A stretch of DNA of 64,000 nucleotides. It comes from Unio delphinus (lineage: Eukaryota; Mollusca; Bivalvia; Unionida; Unionidae). Positions 26,901-38,034 of this stretch are shown here, one piece after another. The notes under the pieces are model-generated. The model made no database searches. It saw nothing but the letters and a program-made list of their open reading frames with translations, and was not told the origin of the DNA. Each line of letters opens with the position of its first letter. The stretch's first letter is position 1. Made by a program: the position numbers and the translations under genes. The stretch is taken from contig JAQISU010000108.1 in the NCBI GenBank assembly GCA_029339505.1, forward strand, positions 18,966,501-19,030,500, in the 5' to 3' direction.

Positions 26901-28240
26901 CACAAAAATACCATATTCGTCACGTAATTAAACATCACAAAAATACCATATTCGTCACGTAATTCAATATCACACAAAAATACCATATTCGTCACGTAAT
27001 TCAATATCACAAAAATACCATATTCGTCACGTAATTCAATATCACAAAAATACTATATTCGTCACGTAATTCAATATCACACAAAAATACCATATTCGTC
27101 ACGTAATTCAATGTCACCCAAAAATACCATATTCGTCACGTAATTCAATATCACACAAAAATACCATATTTTTCACGTAATTAAATATCACACAAAAATA
27201 CCATATTCGTCACGTAATTCAATATCACACAAAAATACCATATTCGTCACGTAATTCAATATCACACAAAAATACCACATTTGTTACGTAATTCAATATC
27301 ACACAAAAATACCATATTCGTCACGTAATTCAATATAACAAAAATACCATATTCGTCACGTAATTCAATATCACACAAAAATACCATATTCGTCACGTAA
27401 TTCAATATCACAAAAATACCATGTTTTTCACGTAATTAAATATCACACAAAAATACCATACTCGTCACGTAATTCAATATCACACAAAAAAACCATATTC
27501 GTCACGTAATCAAATATCACAAAAATACCACATTTGTTACGTAATTCAATATCACACAAAAATACCATATTCGTCACGTAATTCAATATAACAAAAATAC
27601 CATATTCGTCACGTAATTCAATATCACACAAAAATACCATATTCGTCACGTAATTCAATATAACAAAAATACCATATTCGTCACGTAATTCAATATCACA
27701 AAAATACCATATTTTTCACGTAATTCAATATCACACAAAAATACCATATTCGTCACGTAATTCAATATCACACAAAAATACCATATTCGTCACGTAATTC
27801 AATATCACAAAAATACCATATTCGTCACGTAATTCAATATCACACAAAAATACCATATTCGTCACGTAATTCAATATCACACAAAAATACCATATTCGTC
27901 ACGTAATTAAATATCACAAAAATACCATATTCGTCACGTAATTCAATATCACAGAAAAATACCATATTCGTCACGTAATTAAATATCACACAAAAATACC
28001 ATATTCGTCACGTAATTCAATATCACACAAAAATACCATATTCGTCACGTAATTCAATATCACAAAAATAGCATATTCGTCACGTAATTCAATATCACAC
28101 AAAAATGCCATATTCGTCACGTAATTCAATATCACAAAAATACCATATTCGTCACGTAATTCAATATCACACAAAAATACCATATTCGTCACGTAATTCA
28201 ATATCACACAAAAATACCATATTCGTCACGTAATTCAATC
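20965..28240. repeat. Major satellite, 35/37-bp unit, about 200 copies
   Basis: A single uninterrupted 7.3 kb array. The core is TACCATATTCGTCACGTAAT plus TCAATATCAC, followed by AAAAA (35 bp) or ACAAAAA (37 bp). Common variants are TAAATATCAC, GCCATATTCG, CCACATTTGTTACG and CATATTTTTCACG. Variants are clustered and recur as blocks (for example around 21880, 22500 and 24650), indicating repeated segmental duplication within the array. Minus ORFs (NYVTNMVFLCDIELRDEYG) appear wherever a 35 and a 37 unit alternate (72 bp = 24 codons) and are artefacts. The array sits in the last intron of the CNBD2-like gene. Confidence 0.98.
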
Positions 28241-28705
28241 TTCTGGAGGACATGCCATATTCATATTTAAATCTTTAAGAAAACACATCACATTCGTCAT
28301 ATAATGTAAACTTCAAGAAAACATTCATAATGTTAATATAGATAAATCATAAAGAAAACATGCCATAATCTGCTTGTAATTTAATCCTTTTTAAAATATG
28401 TCATGCTCATTATATATTTAAATCTCATGGAAGGTGTGTCATATTAATCATGCATTTTAATCTACTGGAAGGTTTGTAATATTTAACATGCATAAAAATC
28501 TCCTGGAAGGTGTGTCATATTTATCATGCATTTTAATCTCCTGGAAGGTGTGTAATATTTATCATGCATACAAATCTCCTGGAAGGTGTGTCGTATTTAT
28601 CATGTAATTAAGTCTCCTGGAAAGCGTGTCATATTTTTCTGTTCACGCAATTTAATCTCATGGAAAACGTGTCATATTTGTCATGTAATTAAATCTTTTC
28701 AAGAA
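28241..28705. repeat. Diverged 38-bp edge copies of the major satellite
   Basis: Units such as AATCTCCTGGAAGGTGTGTC plus ATATTTATCATGCATTTT recur at 38-base spacing (28463, 28501, 28539). CATATTtrTCAtGtAATTaAAT keeps the satellite core while the A-rich part is replaced by CTGGAAGG. This looks like the old, non-homogenised border of the 7.3 kb array. Confidence 0.8.
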
Positions 28706-28810
28706 CATGTGATGACACATGAGGGCTACAAAGGAGAAATAACACATGCAGTAAGACTGGAGATAATGATCGTAATGATGATAGTCATGGTGAAGGTGGT
28801 AGTACAGTAG

Positions 28811-28867
<57 letters not shown>

Positions 28868-29109
28868 TTTTGATTTTTAATGTAGCTTTAGCAATTCCTA
28901 AGTCATATAGTTAATATGTCTGCAGTGTTGCAGTTTAGACATGTAGCATGATGTCTCACCCAGTCGCATTATCCTGACACCAGGCTGACCAGTCCTAACA
29001 CTAACCTCTTAATGCTGAGCGCCAAGAGAGGCAGCTGCTAGTACAATTTTTGTAAGTCTTTGGTATGACTCGGCCGGGGTTCTAACCACTAGGCCAACGG
29101 AACGGTCTA
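28811..29109 (-). mobile_element. tRNA-derived SINE, copy A
   Basis: Antisense SINE. The 5' head at the right end reads GGCCTAGTGGTTAGAACCCC, meaning about 28 bases between the A box and B box of the tRNA part have been lost. The central body (GACTGGTCAGCCTGGTGTCA, then GAGACATCATGCTACATGTC) follows, and the 3' end lies against a (GT)n run (28811-28866) that looks like its expanded tail. Flanks GGTAGTACAG (28798) and GGTAGTATAG (29110) are a 10-base target duplication with one mismatch. Confidence 0.85.
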
Positions 29110-30110
29110 GGTAGTATAGATAATGATGGTGTTGAAGATGTGGATGATAAAGTTGTGGGTGGTAGTAATTCAGCTCCTACTGCTACCTGTGGTCTAGCAA
29201 TTAGTAATGAATTGAATGATGATCACGATCATTCATGTTCGTTGTTGTCAATAATGATGAGGATGACGATGATGATGATAGAAGTGTGGTAGTCATATGT
29301 TACTCTTACTAGTGACGAATGTGAAAACTGACGGTGAGGGTTGCGATAGTAAAGTAGAATTATAATAGGCGGATTAGATTTCTGCTATCGCTCTGGGTCA
29401 AAGTCTTCTATATACTCCATTACGTTACCAAGTTTGACCTCCGCATTACACGCAGGTGTATTAGTTACGCGTGCTGTATGACTAAAATTTGGGAAGTTAA
29501 AATTAATTTTTGGCTTCTGCAAAAAATTTAGCAAAATCAGCTAGTTTAAGCGGTGTTATTAAAGCATATATGGCGAGTCTAGCGCGATATAATCCCTCAG
29601 CAGGTGCCCCCCCCCCCCCGGTATCCCATTCCAAAAAAATTGGCCACACGATATCCTAGTTAGACAAATACACCAACATAAATACAGCAAATAGTAATTA
29701 TTAGGGCTCTACAGCATATAATATATTTACATAGATACATTTTGTGTGAGTGTATATTATAGTGATGATGGCTATACAGTAAATATAATATTCTGTTTTT
29801 GTGAGAGAATATTTTATAATGATTGCGCCTTTACTTTGCATAACAGATGAATTTATTTTCCTTTTACGTCAAAATATTTTATATTGGAGAGTTACAACGT
29901 TATGCATAATAGTAGTGAAAATTTCGCCAGATGTAGTTTGAAAGGATTTATGAGCGTTGCTAATGCGGGTTTTACATTACCAGAACAACATAATGCTTAT
30001 TCTGTAAAACAAATTTATGAGCGTTGCTAATGCAAGCGAGACGTTACCATAACAATATAAGGGTTAGAAAAGACTCAATAAATCTTTCTCCTACACATTT
30101 GTAGAGAGGT
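29110..30110. other. Unique sequence with a poly-C tract
   Basis: Contains GATGATG-rich degenerate microsatellite (29120-29290), a 13-base poly-C (29607-29619), and a short duplication of TTTATGAGCGTTGCTAATGC (29948 and 30012). No gene recognised. Confidence 0.45.
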
Positions 30111-30125
30111 TCAAAAGATGTTATA

Positions 30126-30462
30126 GACAGTTATGTGGCCTAAAACGTTAGAGCGTCCGCCTTGGAGGCGGGAGGTAACGAGTTCGAACCCCGGTTGAGT
30201 CATACCAACGACTTATTATAATGGTCAGCTGTCTCAAACGTTGCTCATCATTAAGAGCTTAGTGTTAGGATTGGTCGGCCTAGTGTCATGATAATTTGAA
30301 TGGGTGGGACATCATGCTACGTGTCTGCGGCAAGATGCTACAGTGCTAGACATCACTATAAAGTGCCACACTGCAGACATCGTAGCAATATTGCGGAACA
30401 TTTGTTAAAGCTACGTTAAAAGTTTTAAAAAAAAACACACACACAGACGCGTACGCACACAC
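30126..30462 (+). mobile_element. tRNA-derived SINE, copy B
   Basis: Sense copy. Head: GTGGCCTAAAACGTTAGAGC, then CCGCC, then a B box-like GAGTTCGAACCCC, then GAGTCATACC. The body and an A-rich tail with CA and GCGTACG runs follow. It is flanked by a 15-base target duplication, TCAAAAGATGTTATA (30111-30125) and TCAAAAGATGTCATA (30463-30477), with one mismatch. The tRNA-like head supplies A- and B-box internal pol III promoter elements in this class. Confidence 0.9.
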
Positions 30463-30469
30463 TCAAAAG

Positions 30470-30943
30470 ATGTCATATGACTTTTTAAATACTTTTCCAG
30501 AATATCGGGATAAATTAATCGAGTTAGGGCTCATACTGGAATAAGAACGACGTGAACATGGTTAAACCCAAAATACGAACAGTGTAATATTATTGCTGGA
30601 TACTGCGCAAGAAACGTTTAAACCGCTGATGTTAACTAAGTCTTCAGTTGAATATAATGAATGCAGTATGTACATCACCAATGATAGTGAATGTAGTAAG
30701 AAGCAAATCAATTACAAAGCTACTTTTGACAGTAATATAGAAATGACATATACACCGAACGACCATGAGAGAATCATATAAAGAATATATACAACGAATT
30801 AGATCAGCTGCCTATATGTGACAAATTTACAAGAGACGTAGTTAAGCATGAAAACAAATGCAATAGATTATATGCGCAAGAGGTAAGAGACTATTGGATA
30901 CAAAAATGTAACACATATGTTATACGAGTTGGTGTATAATAAT
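30470..30943 (+). pseudogene. Unrecognised decayed coding stretch
   Basis: Three consecutive open pieces in different frames have protein-like composition: 30470-30544 (MSYDFLNTFPEYRDKLIELG), 30593-30781 (contains SECSKKQINYKATFDSN) and about 30781-30943 (NELDQLPICDKFTRDVVKHE). They could be one old gene with two frameshifts, perhaps part of the same virus-like element as the polymerase relic 1.2 kb downstream. I do not recognise the protein and cannot exclude chance. Confidence 0.3.
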
Positions 30944-32163
30944 ATAATGGAATATTTTGGATAATTTGGTCTGATTCCAACTTGAAAGACATTTAATCTA
31001 ACTTGGGTCTTACCCTCCATTGAATGGTTCAGGAAGATGGCAGAAATTACACGTGGTATTGACGTAGAGTAGCATAATCAGATTTATATCCATGTCGTTT
31101 GTATTTAAAATCACACGAACGCCGCTTTGAATCCACGACATTGCAAGTTTTAAGTTACCATCATCGGATGAATTAGGGCGTAATAAAGTGAATACAGTGA
31201 ACATTACCCACCTTAACCCTGTTCGAATAGGTTTCACAGCATATTTTACTAGTTTATATGGATGGTTGTATGACAGTCTATGCAAACACCATGATAAAGC
31301 TAATCTTTGTAACTTGACCTCGAGGCATTTGGCGCGTTGCTGAATGAACGTCGCAGCTTCAGTAGCAACACGTGGCAGCGATTCGCGTGTGAGTTCAGCC
31401 CACTTGACCCCGTGGATAAATTGTGTTACAGAGAGCTATGCTGCTGTTTCACTAAGCGGTTCTACAGTCCAACGCGTTTCTACTTCGAGTCATAATAATG
31501 CAAAGTTCAGGAATCAGATTGTAAAGAAATCTGTATTCTCTACAGCTCTAGTAGGGAATATATGTCACAAGTTAGCTCTGGCTTGTGATAGAGAGTATTA
31601 TCAGCCTGAATTCCTTAGTGGATAAATAAAACCTTGATATATTTGACGAACAAAACAAAGATTAACCGTCATCCAAATTCATTATATGGAATAATTTAAA
31701 ATAAAAAACACAGAAATATACACTATCTCTTACACTCACGGGCGGACAGGGATAACAATACACCATATTTTACATACTTTGGCTAACCGACGGTGTTCCT
31801 CAATCAACTCAAACCAGCTTTGTGCTGGGGAGATTACCGAGGACCAACCCCCCCCCCCCCAATAATGCAAGTATCTAAACGGTCCGTGGCGCTCTTCATA
31901 TTTTCATTCCGATTCTTGCGGGTCGATTTGTTTGTATTAATTTTAAAGTTCCTGTTGCAACCAGCTGTGGTTCACTCGAGGAACGTTGTCTCGCGGTTTG
32001 GCGCAGGTCGTCCAAGTGTCCTGAGAGTACGTAAGTTAGATTTTCTTATGCCTCTCAGTATCCCTGGACCAGTGTCAGGCAATTGTATTAGCTCATTCAC
32101 AATAGGCATGCTGATCTAGAAGGTACAGCATTGTCTAACTGTCTATTCCTTCAATATATTGCG
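30944..32163. other. GC-richer sequence, unassigned
   Basis: Between the unknown ORFs and the polymerase relic the DNA is less AT-rich than its surroundings and has several open stretches: minus 31285-31010; plus 31344-31625; plus 31793-32119; and a 44-codon minus stretch starting MPIVNELIQLPDTGPGILRG at about 32113. None is recognised. A 13-base poly-C lies at 31848-31860. Confidence 0.35.
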
Positions 32164-33368
32164 GTCATCAATCGTTATATTGACAAAGGTATGGCAAAGA
32201 TTCTGTAGACGTTGGAAAAATACAATAATCGAGGATCAGGATGGATTCTTGACAAATCAATCGAAGTTCATTTACATTCTTCCCAAATAGGATTTATGGC
32301 GGGTCTAATAATAGTCCAACTTCGCCGGGTTCACAGTGATTAAAATAAAATATGACAAGATGTGTTTAACAAGGACTCTCGAGTCCCGCGTTGCATCCCG
32401 CATGCGTTGATACAGACCAGCGTTGACAATACAAACAACTCCTTAGGTGAACTCAAGACTAAAATAAGTTTCGTGCACATGTTACTACATACGTAGTCAA
32501 AGCGTCTGAAGAAACCAACCCTGGTATCACGTTAACACGTACGCTTGGGATAATTTCCTCCATGCGCTTGAAAAATACCTACATGTATAAAGCAACAATG
32601 AATATGGATTGACACAGGTTTATCTTCTGCTAATAAATGACATGGATGATTCAGAGATGCGACACATTTACGTGTGGATAAATAACATCTTGCATCGGTT
32701 GTTTAACCGGTATGCAAGCAACATGATCAACAAAATCTGTTTTGACATTGCTGAAGTAATTTAGCACGTAATAGTTACGTACTTGACCGACACGGCCTTT
32801 ACTGTAGCGGATTCAGTGAAAAGGTATAATGTATATTCATAACAGAAAAAAGCAGGAATATCCCAATATTTATCGTGGTTCAATAAAAAGCGAAACATCC
32901 TGTATCCGATCTGCGCAGACTTAGAATGTTTGAGTATTCTCGTGACCAAACAACACCGCGGGTCGGTCATATACAACACAAATTCATTTACATATCCCAT
33001 GTATGATCTCACTGCCCTACCCAGTTACATCATGTATCTAGACGCATACATCTTGTCTGGCTTGGCTATGATGCAACCAATAGGCGAGTTTCATTGGATC
33101 AATTGGATGTAGACATTCGCACCATCAATTATGGATACTTCTTTGACCTTAGTGTACCCGGGGGTAGACATTCGCAATAGTGACCTTGGATACTTCTTTG
33201 GAGTTGATATTAGTGTACCCAGATGAACTTTACTGCGGCCACAGTGATTATTGGCTGGCTATGAAAGTGCCTTGGGAGTGACTGTAGCCATTCCAGCAGG
33301 GATAATGGGTGGTTCCGGTAGCAAATACACACAAATGTACCAAACTGGTGCAAAACCTGCGTATTAAG
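32164..33368 (+). pseudogene. Polinton/Maverick-type DNA polymerase B relic
   Basis: A protein-primed family B DNA polymerase fragment in three frames but in the correct order. 32164-32343: EKYNNRGSGW, the N-terminal GSGW motif. 32591-32764: VYLLLINDMDDSEMRHIYVW, corresponding to the HYxWIKNxSRL segment ahead of the zinc-binding region. 32843-33112: LSWFNKKRNI, a degraded RGG (HRGS), then SYIMYLDAYILSGLAMMQP, matching the YLDANNLYGWAM palm motif A region and keeping its aspartate. 33188-33220: GYFFGVDIS. 33222-33368: HSDYWLA and TKLVQNL, matching HNDYPLAPE and KLVPNL. Stops, frameshifts and a 55-base tandem duplication (33109 and 33164) break it. The exonuclease segment expected between 32764 and 32843 is missing. 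Such polymerases belong to Polintons/Mavericks and adinto-like viruses; no integrase, ATPase, capsid gene or terminal repeat was recognised. Confidence 0.8.
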
Positions 33369-34136
33369 CTTATTTTATACATTTAATCAATTTGTAATAT
33401 CTACGAACTTGCTGTAGCGAAAACGTTGATCTTTTAGGAAAAGGGAGTAGGATTAACTTCGGAGGATTTCAGATGCACGAATATTCTATTTGGTGGCTGG
33501 ACCATAAATGTTTTCACTCTCTCTTACCAGCGGATGCCAAAAGATAGCGTGTTGACTGTTATGGTATATCAATCCTGGCTTCTCTCGATTGTTAGCGTCC
33601 CATTTTAAACAATCCAGGCCGGTAATTGTTGCATTCAGAAATATGTATTTCATCAGAACTGCGAAATCCCGCCGGCAACTTTAAAAGAAAAACAACGTAA
33701 CGTTCTTTGCTCCAAATCGAACACAAGTTCGGTGATCGCGGCATTATTGTTATGTGTTGGAACACAAGTTGGATTTGCAGTAGGTGTTTTCGTGCGGCAT
33801 CGCACACATTAAGAAAGCATGACTTAGTTGTACAGCAAATGATATTCTAAAAAATAACTACGAATATATCTAGTTAGTTCTGCTTTACATTTATCATTAG
33901 AAATTGAATTCGTTCCAATACTGCTTAGTATTCATGTTCTCTGTACTGTGCTGAAAACCCGTAGCAGTAAATAAACCTAGTGTTGATTGACAACAGAAAA
34001 AACATCTTTTGTACCATGTGAAGTGGAATATTTATAATTAAAACGAAAATATCAATAGCATCAGGAAATAATCGATTTCAACTGTGAACAGGTTAAAATT
34101 GTCTATCATCCCAGAAATCTTGCTAATTTGCCAGAT
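33369..34136. other. Unassigned sequence after the polymerase relic
   Basis: No later polymerase motifs (motif B, DTDS motif C) could be found. A 71-codon minus ORF (33807-33592) has no family I know. The rest is AT-rich. Confidence 0.35.
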
Positions 34137-34254
34137 TCATTGACCATTCCAAGTATGTCTCCAACAGATGTGCTCTGTTTGCCGATCATTCATTCCGCGT
34201 TTGATTAAGACTTCCATTCTTTGATATGTAGTACGACGGATATGGTAACTTATT
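34137..34254 (-). CDS. Candidate terminal exon, unknown
   Basis: The minus strand has one of the best acceptors in the window, a long pyrimidine tract ending TTCTTTTATGACAG, followed by 38 open codons (ISYHIRRTTYQRMEVLIKRG then MNDRQTEHICWRHTWNG) and a TGA. A second frame is open for 22 codons. I cannot link it to another exon; it may be a remnant of an inserted gene in the large intron. Confidence 0.28.
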
Positions 34255-34558
34255 CTGTCATAAAAGAAACAGAAAACAGATGTTTTGCGTATTCTGGCAT
34301 TATTACAGCGTATAAACCTAGTTCAACATAAGAAAATTATAGAACATGACAACCGTTCTCTGCTGACATCTAGAATTAGATTCAGAAAGGATTAGAATGC
34401 CGTCTGGATAAGATAATGAAATTTAAATTTTGCAATCATAGTAAATTAAAGTAAGCACAACAAAATTAACGTGTCCTAGATTGGTACCATCCGGATCAAT
34501 TTTTACTGAAACGGAAAACACTTTTCATATACTAGTGACATTGTGAATGGACATGTTA

Positions 34559-34561
<3 letters not shown>

Positions 34562-34615
<54 letters not shown>

Positions 34616-34805
34616 GGTAGGTAGTTAGATATAAAGATATATAGCGTGCTTGGACGGACGGACGAGAGAACGAACGGACGGACTGACGCACATAGATGGA
34701 TAGATAGATACATACATACTTACATACATACATACATATATACATACATACATACATACATACGCACGCACGCACGCACGCAGACAGACAGACAGACAGA
34801 CAGAC

Positions 34806-34885
<80 letters not shown>

Positions 34886-34886
34886 G
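34562..34886. repeat. Compound microsatellite cluster
   Basis: In order: (GT)n, a GGAC/GAAC-rich segment, (CATA)n, (CGCA)n, (GACA)n and (GATA)n. It looks like one tetranucleotide tract that has mutated stepwise from CATA through CGCA and GACA to GATA. The YLSIYLSIY and CVCLSVCL ORFs are artefacts. Confidence 0.97.
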
Positions 34887-34989
34887 TGACATGATAAAGG
34901 ATGAACATGAAAAAGAAGAATCTTTAAACTGTGCATAGATGGTCTTCAGAATGTGAGATATAAAGCAAGCATCATGAACAATAGGCAAA

Positions 34990-35195
34990 CATTCGAATTA
35001 ATTAAATAACGATCTCAAAACATTTACACTTAGGTGTGTGAAATATAACAAGTTAATTAAATATCGAACACAAAACATTTCACTTAGATGCGTGAAATAA
35101 AACAAGTTAATTAAATATCAAGCACAAAATAGTTCACTTTAATAGGTTAATTATAACAAGTTAATTAAATATTGAACACAAAGCATCACACTTCG
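34990..35195. repeat. 54-bp minisatellite, about 3.8 copies
   Basis: AGTTAATTAAATAT recurs at 35051, 35105 and 35159 with a spacing of 54. The remainder reads GAACACAAAACATTTCACTT, then AGATGCGTGAAATAAAACA. Confidence 0.93.
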
Positions 35196-35585
35196 TCTTT
35201 TTTTCTAACGTATTCAAAATCTGTGTAATGCAAAAGCGAATTGGCATTAGAAGGAAGGAAGAATCAAGCATAATTATTAACAGCTCGTAACGTAGAAAAC
35301 GGCTGATGTACTTGATTCTTAAATTGCTAAACTAAAATAATTGCTCAAAAATCCTTGCCAGTCTTCTTGAGTTGAGTCAATACCGGATATATTTATTATT
35401 CTCTTATGTTGTTTTTTAGCTTCCTTAATTGAGATATATTATTAGTTCCCTTATCGAAGATATTTACTGATTTATTCCATGATCAGGGATGGTGCATTCG
35501 TCAAATCAGAAAGAGGTTTTCATTTCAATTGGATTGAAAAGCAAATTGAGTGAGTTTTAATTTAGGCACTTCAGTGATTTTGATT

Positions 35586-35712
35586 ATGTTTCTACATAAT
35601 GTTTCTACAAACATTTTCTGCAGGACGTTTCTACAGGATGTTTCTATAGGATGTTTTTACAGAATGTTTCTATACAATGTTTCTACAGGAGGTTTCAATG
35701 GGATCTTTCTAC
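35586..35712. repeat. 13-bp minisatellite, about 9 copies
   Basis: Degenerate unit GTTTCTACAGGAT. 13 is not a multiple of three, so the ORF through it (NVSTNIFCRTFLQDV) rotates frame and is not a gene. Confidence 0.85.
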
Positions 35713-35830
35713 ATTATGTAAATATGACGCTATATATTGACCATTACAGGTGTACAGGGGAGTAGCTTTAAACTAAGATACATGTCACTGAGAAAGAATT
35801 CAGCCAATACTGAGTATAACGTGATCCTTG

Positions 35831-36149
35831 TTTATTTGATTAAGAATTGTTTTTTTTTTTTTTACGTAGCTTTAACAAGTTTTCAGTCATATCGCTACGA
35901 TGTCTGCAGTGAGGCAGTTTATATTGATGTCTATCACTGGGGCATCATGCCGCAGATATGTGGCATGATGCCCCACCGAGTGACACCAGGCCGAACAGTC
36001 TTAACACTAATTTCTTAATGCTGAGCGCCAAGCGAGGCAGATGTTAGTAAAAAATTTGTAAGTCATTGGTATGACTCAACCGGGGGATCGAACCCACGAC
36101 CTCCTGCTTCCTAGGCGGAGCTCTAACCACTAGGCCACTGAAGCGGTCA
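35831..36149 (-). mobile_element. tRNA-derived SINE, copy C
   Basis: Antisense, full-length copy. Right end: tRNA-like head (GTGGCCTAGTGGTTAGAGCT, later GGGTTCGATCCCCCGG). Middle: conserved body. Left end: a poly-A (as T run) followed by TTCTTAATCAAATAAA. It is flanked by TGATCCTTG on both sides (35822-35830 and 36150-36158), a 9-base target duplication. Confidence 0.9.
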
Positions 36150-36194
36150 TGATCCTTGACCAAAATTATGATATAACAGAGACCGTGTTATAAC

Positions 36195-36213
36195 GGGGGG
36201 GGGGGGGGGGGGG
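36195..36213. repeat. Poly-G tract of 19 bases
   Basis: An uninterrupted G run after TTATAAC. Such tracts can form G-quadruplexes; this is a general property, not shown here. Confidence 0.95.
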
Positions 36214-37419
36214 TAGGGAGGCTTTATATTGCGGGCTGCTGTACAATTTTTCTTGAAATATTTAGTACAAAAAATAACATTTTGAGCGAACCTCAGATTT
36301 TACGAACAAGTTTTACTTTTTGAATTGATTTACTTTTCTAGCTTCTTTATTGTTCAACTTCTAGAATAAAAAATCTAGGACATTCAAATAAACGTTGCTT
36401 TTATAAAGATCCCTTTCTTTTCTTAAGCTTTAGTTTTCATTTCCATTGGTTTTAAAAACATGATTAAAGCATCAAAAAATGCCACAAAAAAGTAGTGCAC
36501 TACAAACACAACATGGTTAGCTTCTTGTATGTTTAACACACAATCATTAGGTTACTTGCACGTATATCCAAAGGAGTTGCGAAAACATCTGCAGAACTGG
36601 TGTCCAACAGTAGGTAAACCGAATATTGAAATGCATTTACAATTTATTTAAGTTATTGTTATGCTTTAACTAATATTGTGTTTATATCATCCATTACATT
36701 CTTTCCCCTTTCACTTTGTCGGCGTAATGGTGCAACAAATTTGTAGATGTTTTGTAGCAACGCATTTTGTCGAGGTCAGAGTGACACTTAACTATTAAGA
36801 TTAACGTATGAGCTAGGCATCTATATGTAGCTTCCTATGGTGACCTCTCGCTGTTTCCTGAATGAGTAAATTTTAATTAAAACAAGTTAGGATAATGGTT
36901 AATGTAGAGTAAAGTAGAGGAATCGACAAAGCTGAGTCAAGTCAAAGACAACATTTGGTACATCTCGGTCCATTTCAAAAGTAGGTGTCATACACAGATA
37001 TTTTCCAGAATAGTTATTAATAAGGCGGACCAGAGATAAATATTCTGATTTCGATGAAGAACGTTAAAATGTAACGGTTAGAAAAACGTTATTCCTGATT
37101 GGCTAAGCTACACGAGGGTATGCGCTTCCCAGAGAAAATCCTACGTTTTAAGTAACTTCCCATGCAAAAATCGGCAGTCCAAGTTTTTCTGTGGAAGGGG
37201 ACGCTCTCTCCAATAACAGTAAAATGTATTTTTCTCGTTAAAATTGTTACAACAAGTGTCTGGAAGAAGTTGATGGACACGGAATGAGAGATTCTGATAC
37301 ATAGAAAGAGCTAGTTCCGAAAAGACATAAAGGGGAAAAAGAGCTCCATACACAGTGAGAAGTAATACAGGCTATACCAATTTACAGTTGATGACCAGAA
37401 GAGTTTGGAAACAGAAAGA
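36214..37419. other. Unique intronic-type sequence
   Basis: No element recognised. Minus ORFs at 37089-37353 overlap one another in two frames and have no splice context or known domain. Confidence 0.4.
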
Positions 37420-37422
37420 CAA

Positions 37423-37489
<67 letters not shown>

Positions 37490-37491
37490 AT
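37420..37491. repeat. (AAAT)n microsatellite
   Basis: About 18 AAAT units, almost perfect. Confidence 0.98.
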
Positions 37492-37874
37492 ACAGCAACG
37501 CTGACTTGCTGTATTTGAAAAGGACCGGAAGCAACAAGGTTCTGTTGACAAGCCGGCACGTTGAGTTCGATCAGTAACTCGATTATATCATTAAATTGTT
37601 TTCATCGAAATAACACAATGGCAAATGGCATTTCGTAAAAAATTTGTTTTATTTATATTCAAATATCAGTTTCATTTTACTTATGTAATTAATTTACTTG
37701 TAATATTTTATAACGGGTTTTGTCCTATACTATGTCTTTAGATTTGTTATTCCATCTATTAATTCCATATTTTTTAAATTTTATTATTCGCTACATCTGA
37801 GCATTATCACAGTGGTCGATCATCTCCTAGATAACGATAATCAATGCGCCGTAACGTAACGTAATATGATGGTC

Positions 37875-37875
<1 letters not shown>

Positions 37876-37940
<65 letters not shown>

Positions 37941-37961
37941 CAGACAGAGAGAGAGAGAGAC

Positions 37962-38031
<70 letters not shown>
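37876..38031. repeat. (GA)n microsatellite with GACA insert
   Basis: Two long GA runs separated by a CAGACAGACAGAGAGA segment. Confidence 0.98.

Positions 38032-38034
<3 letters not shown>

Noticed and set aside
21804..28207. Many minus ORFs reading NYVTNMVFLCDIELRDEYGIFV
   Set aside because: They arise wherever 35- and 37-bp satellite units alternate (72 bp). They have no start context or conserved length and break at each irregular unit.
20965..28240. CRISPR-like array
   Set aside because: Units are directly adjacent with no unique spacers, the host is eukaryotic and there are no cas genes.
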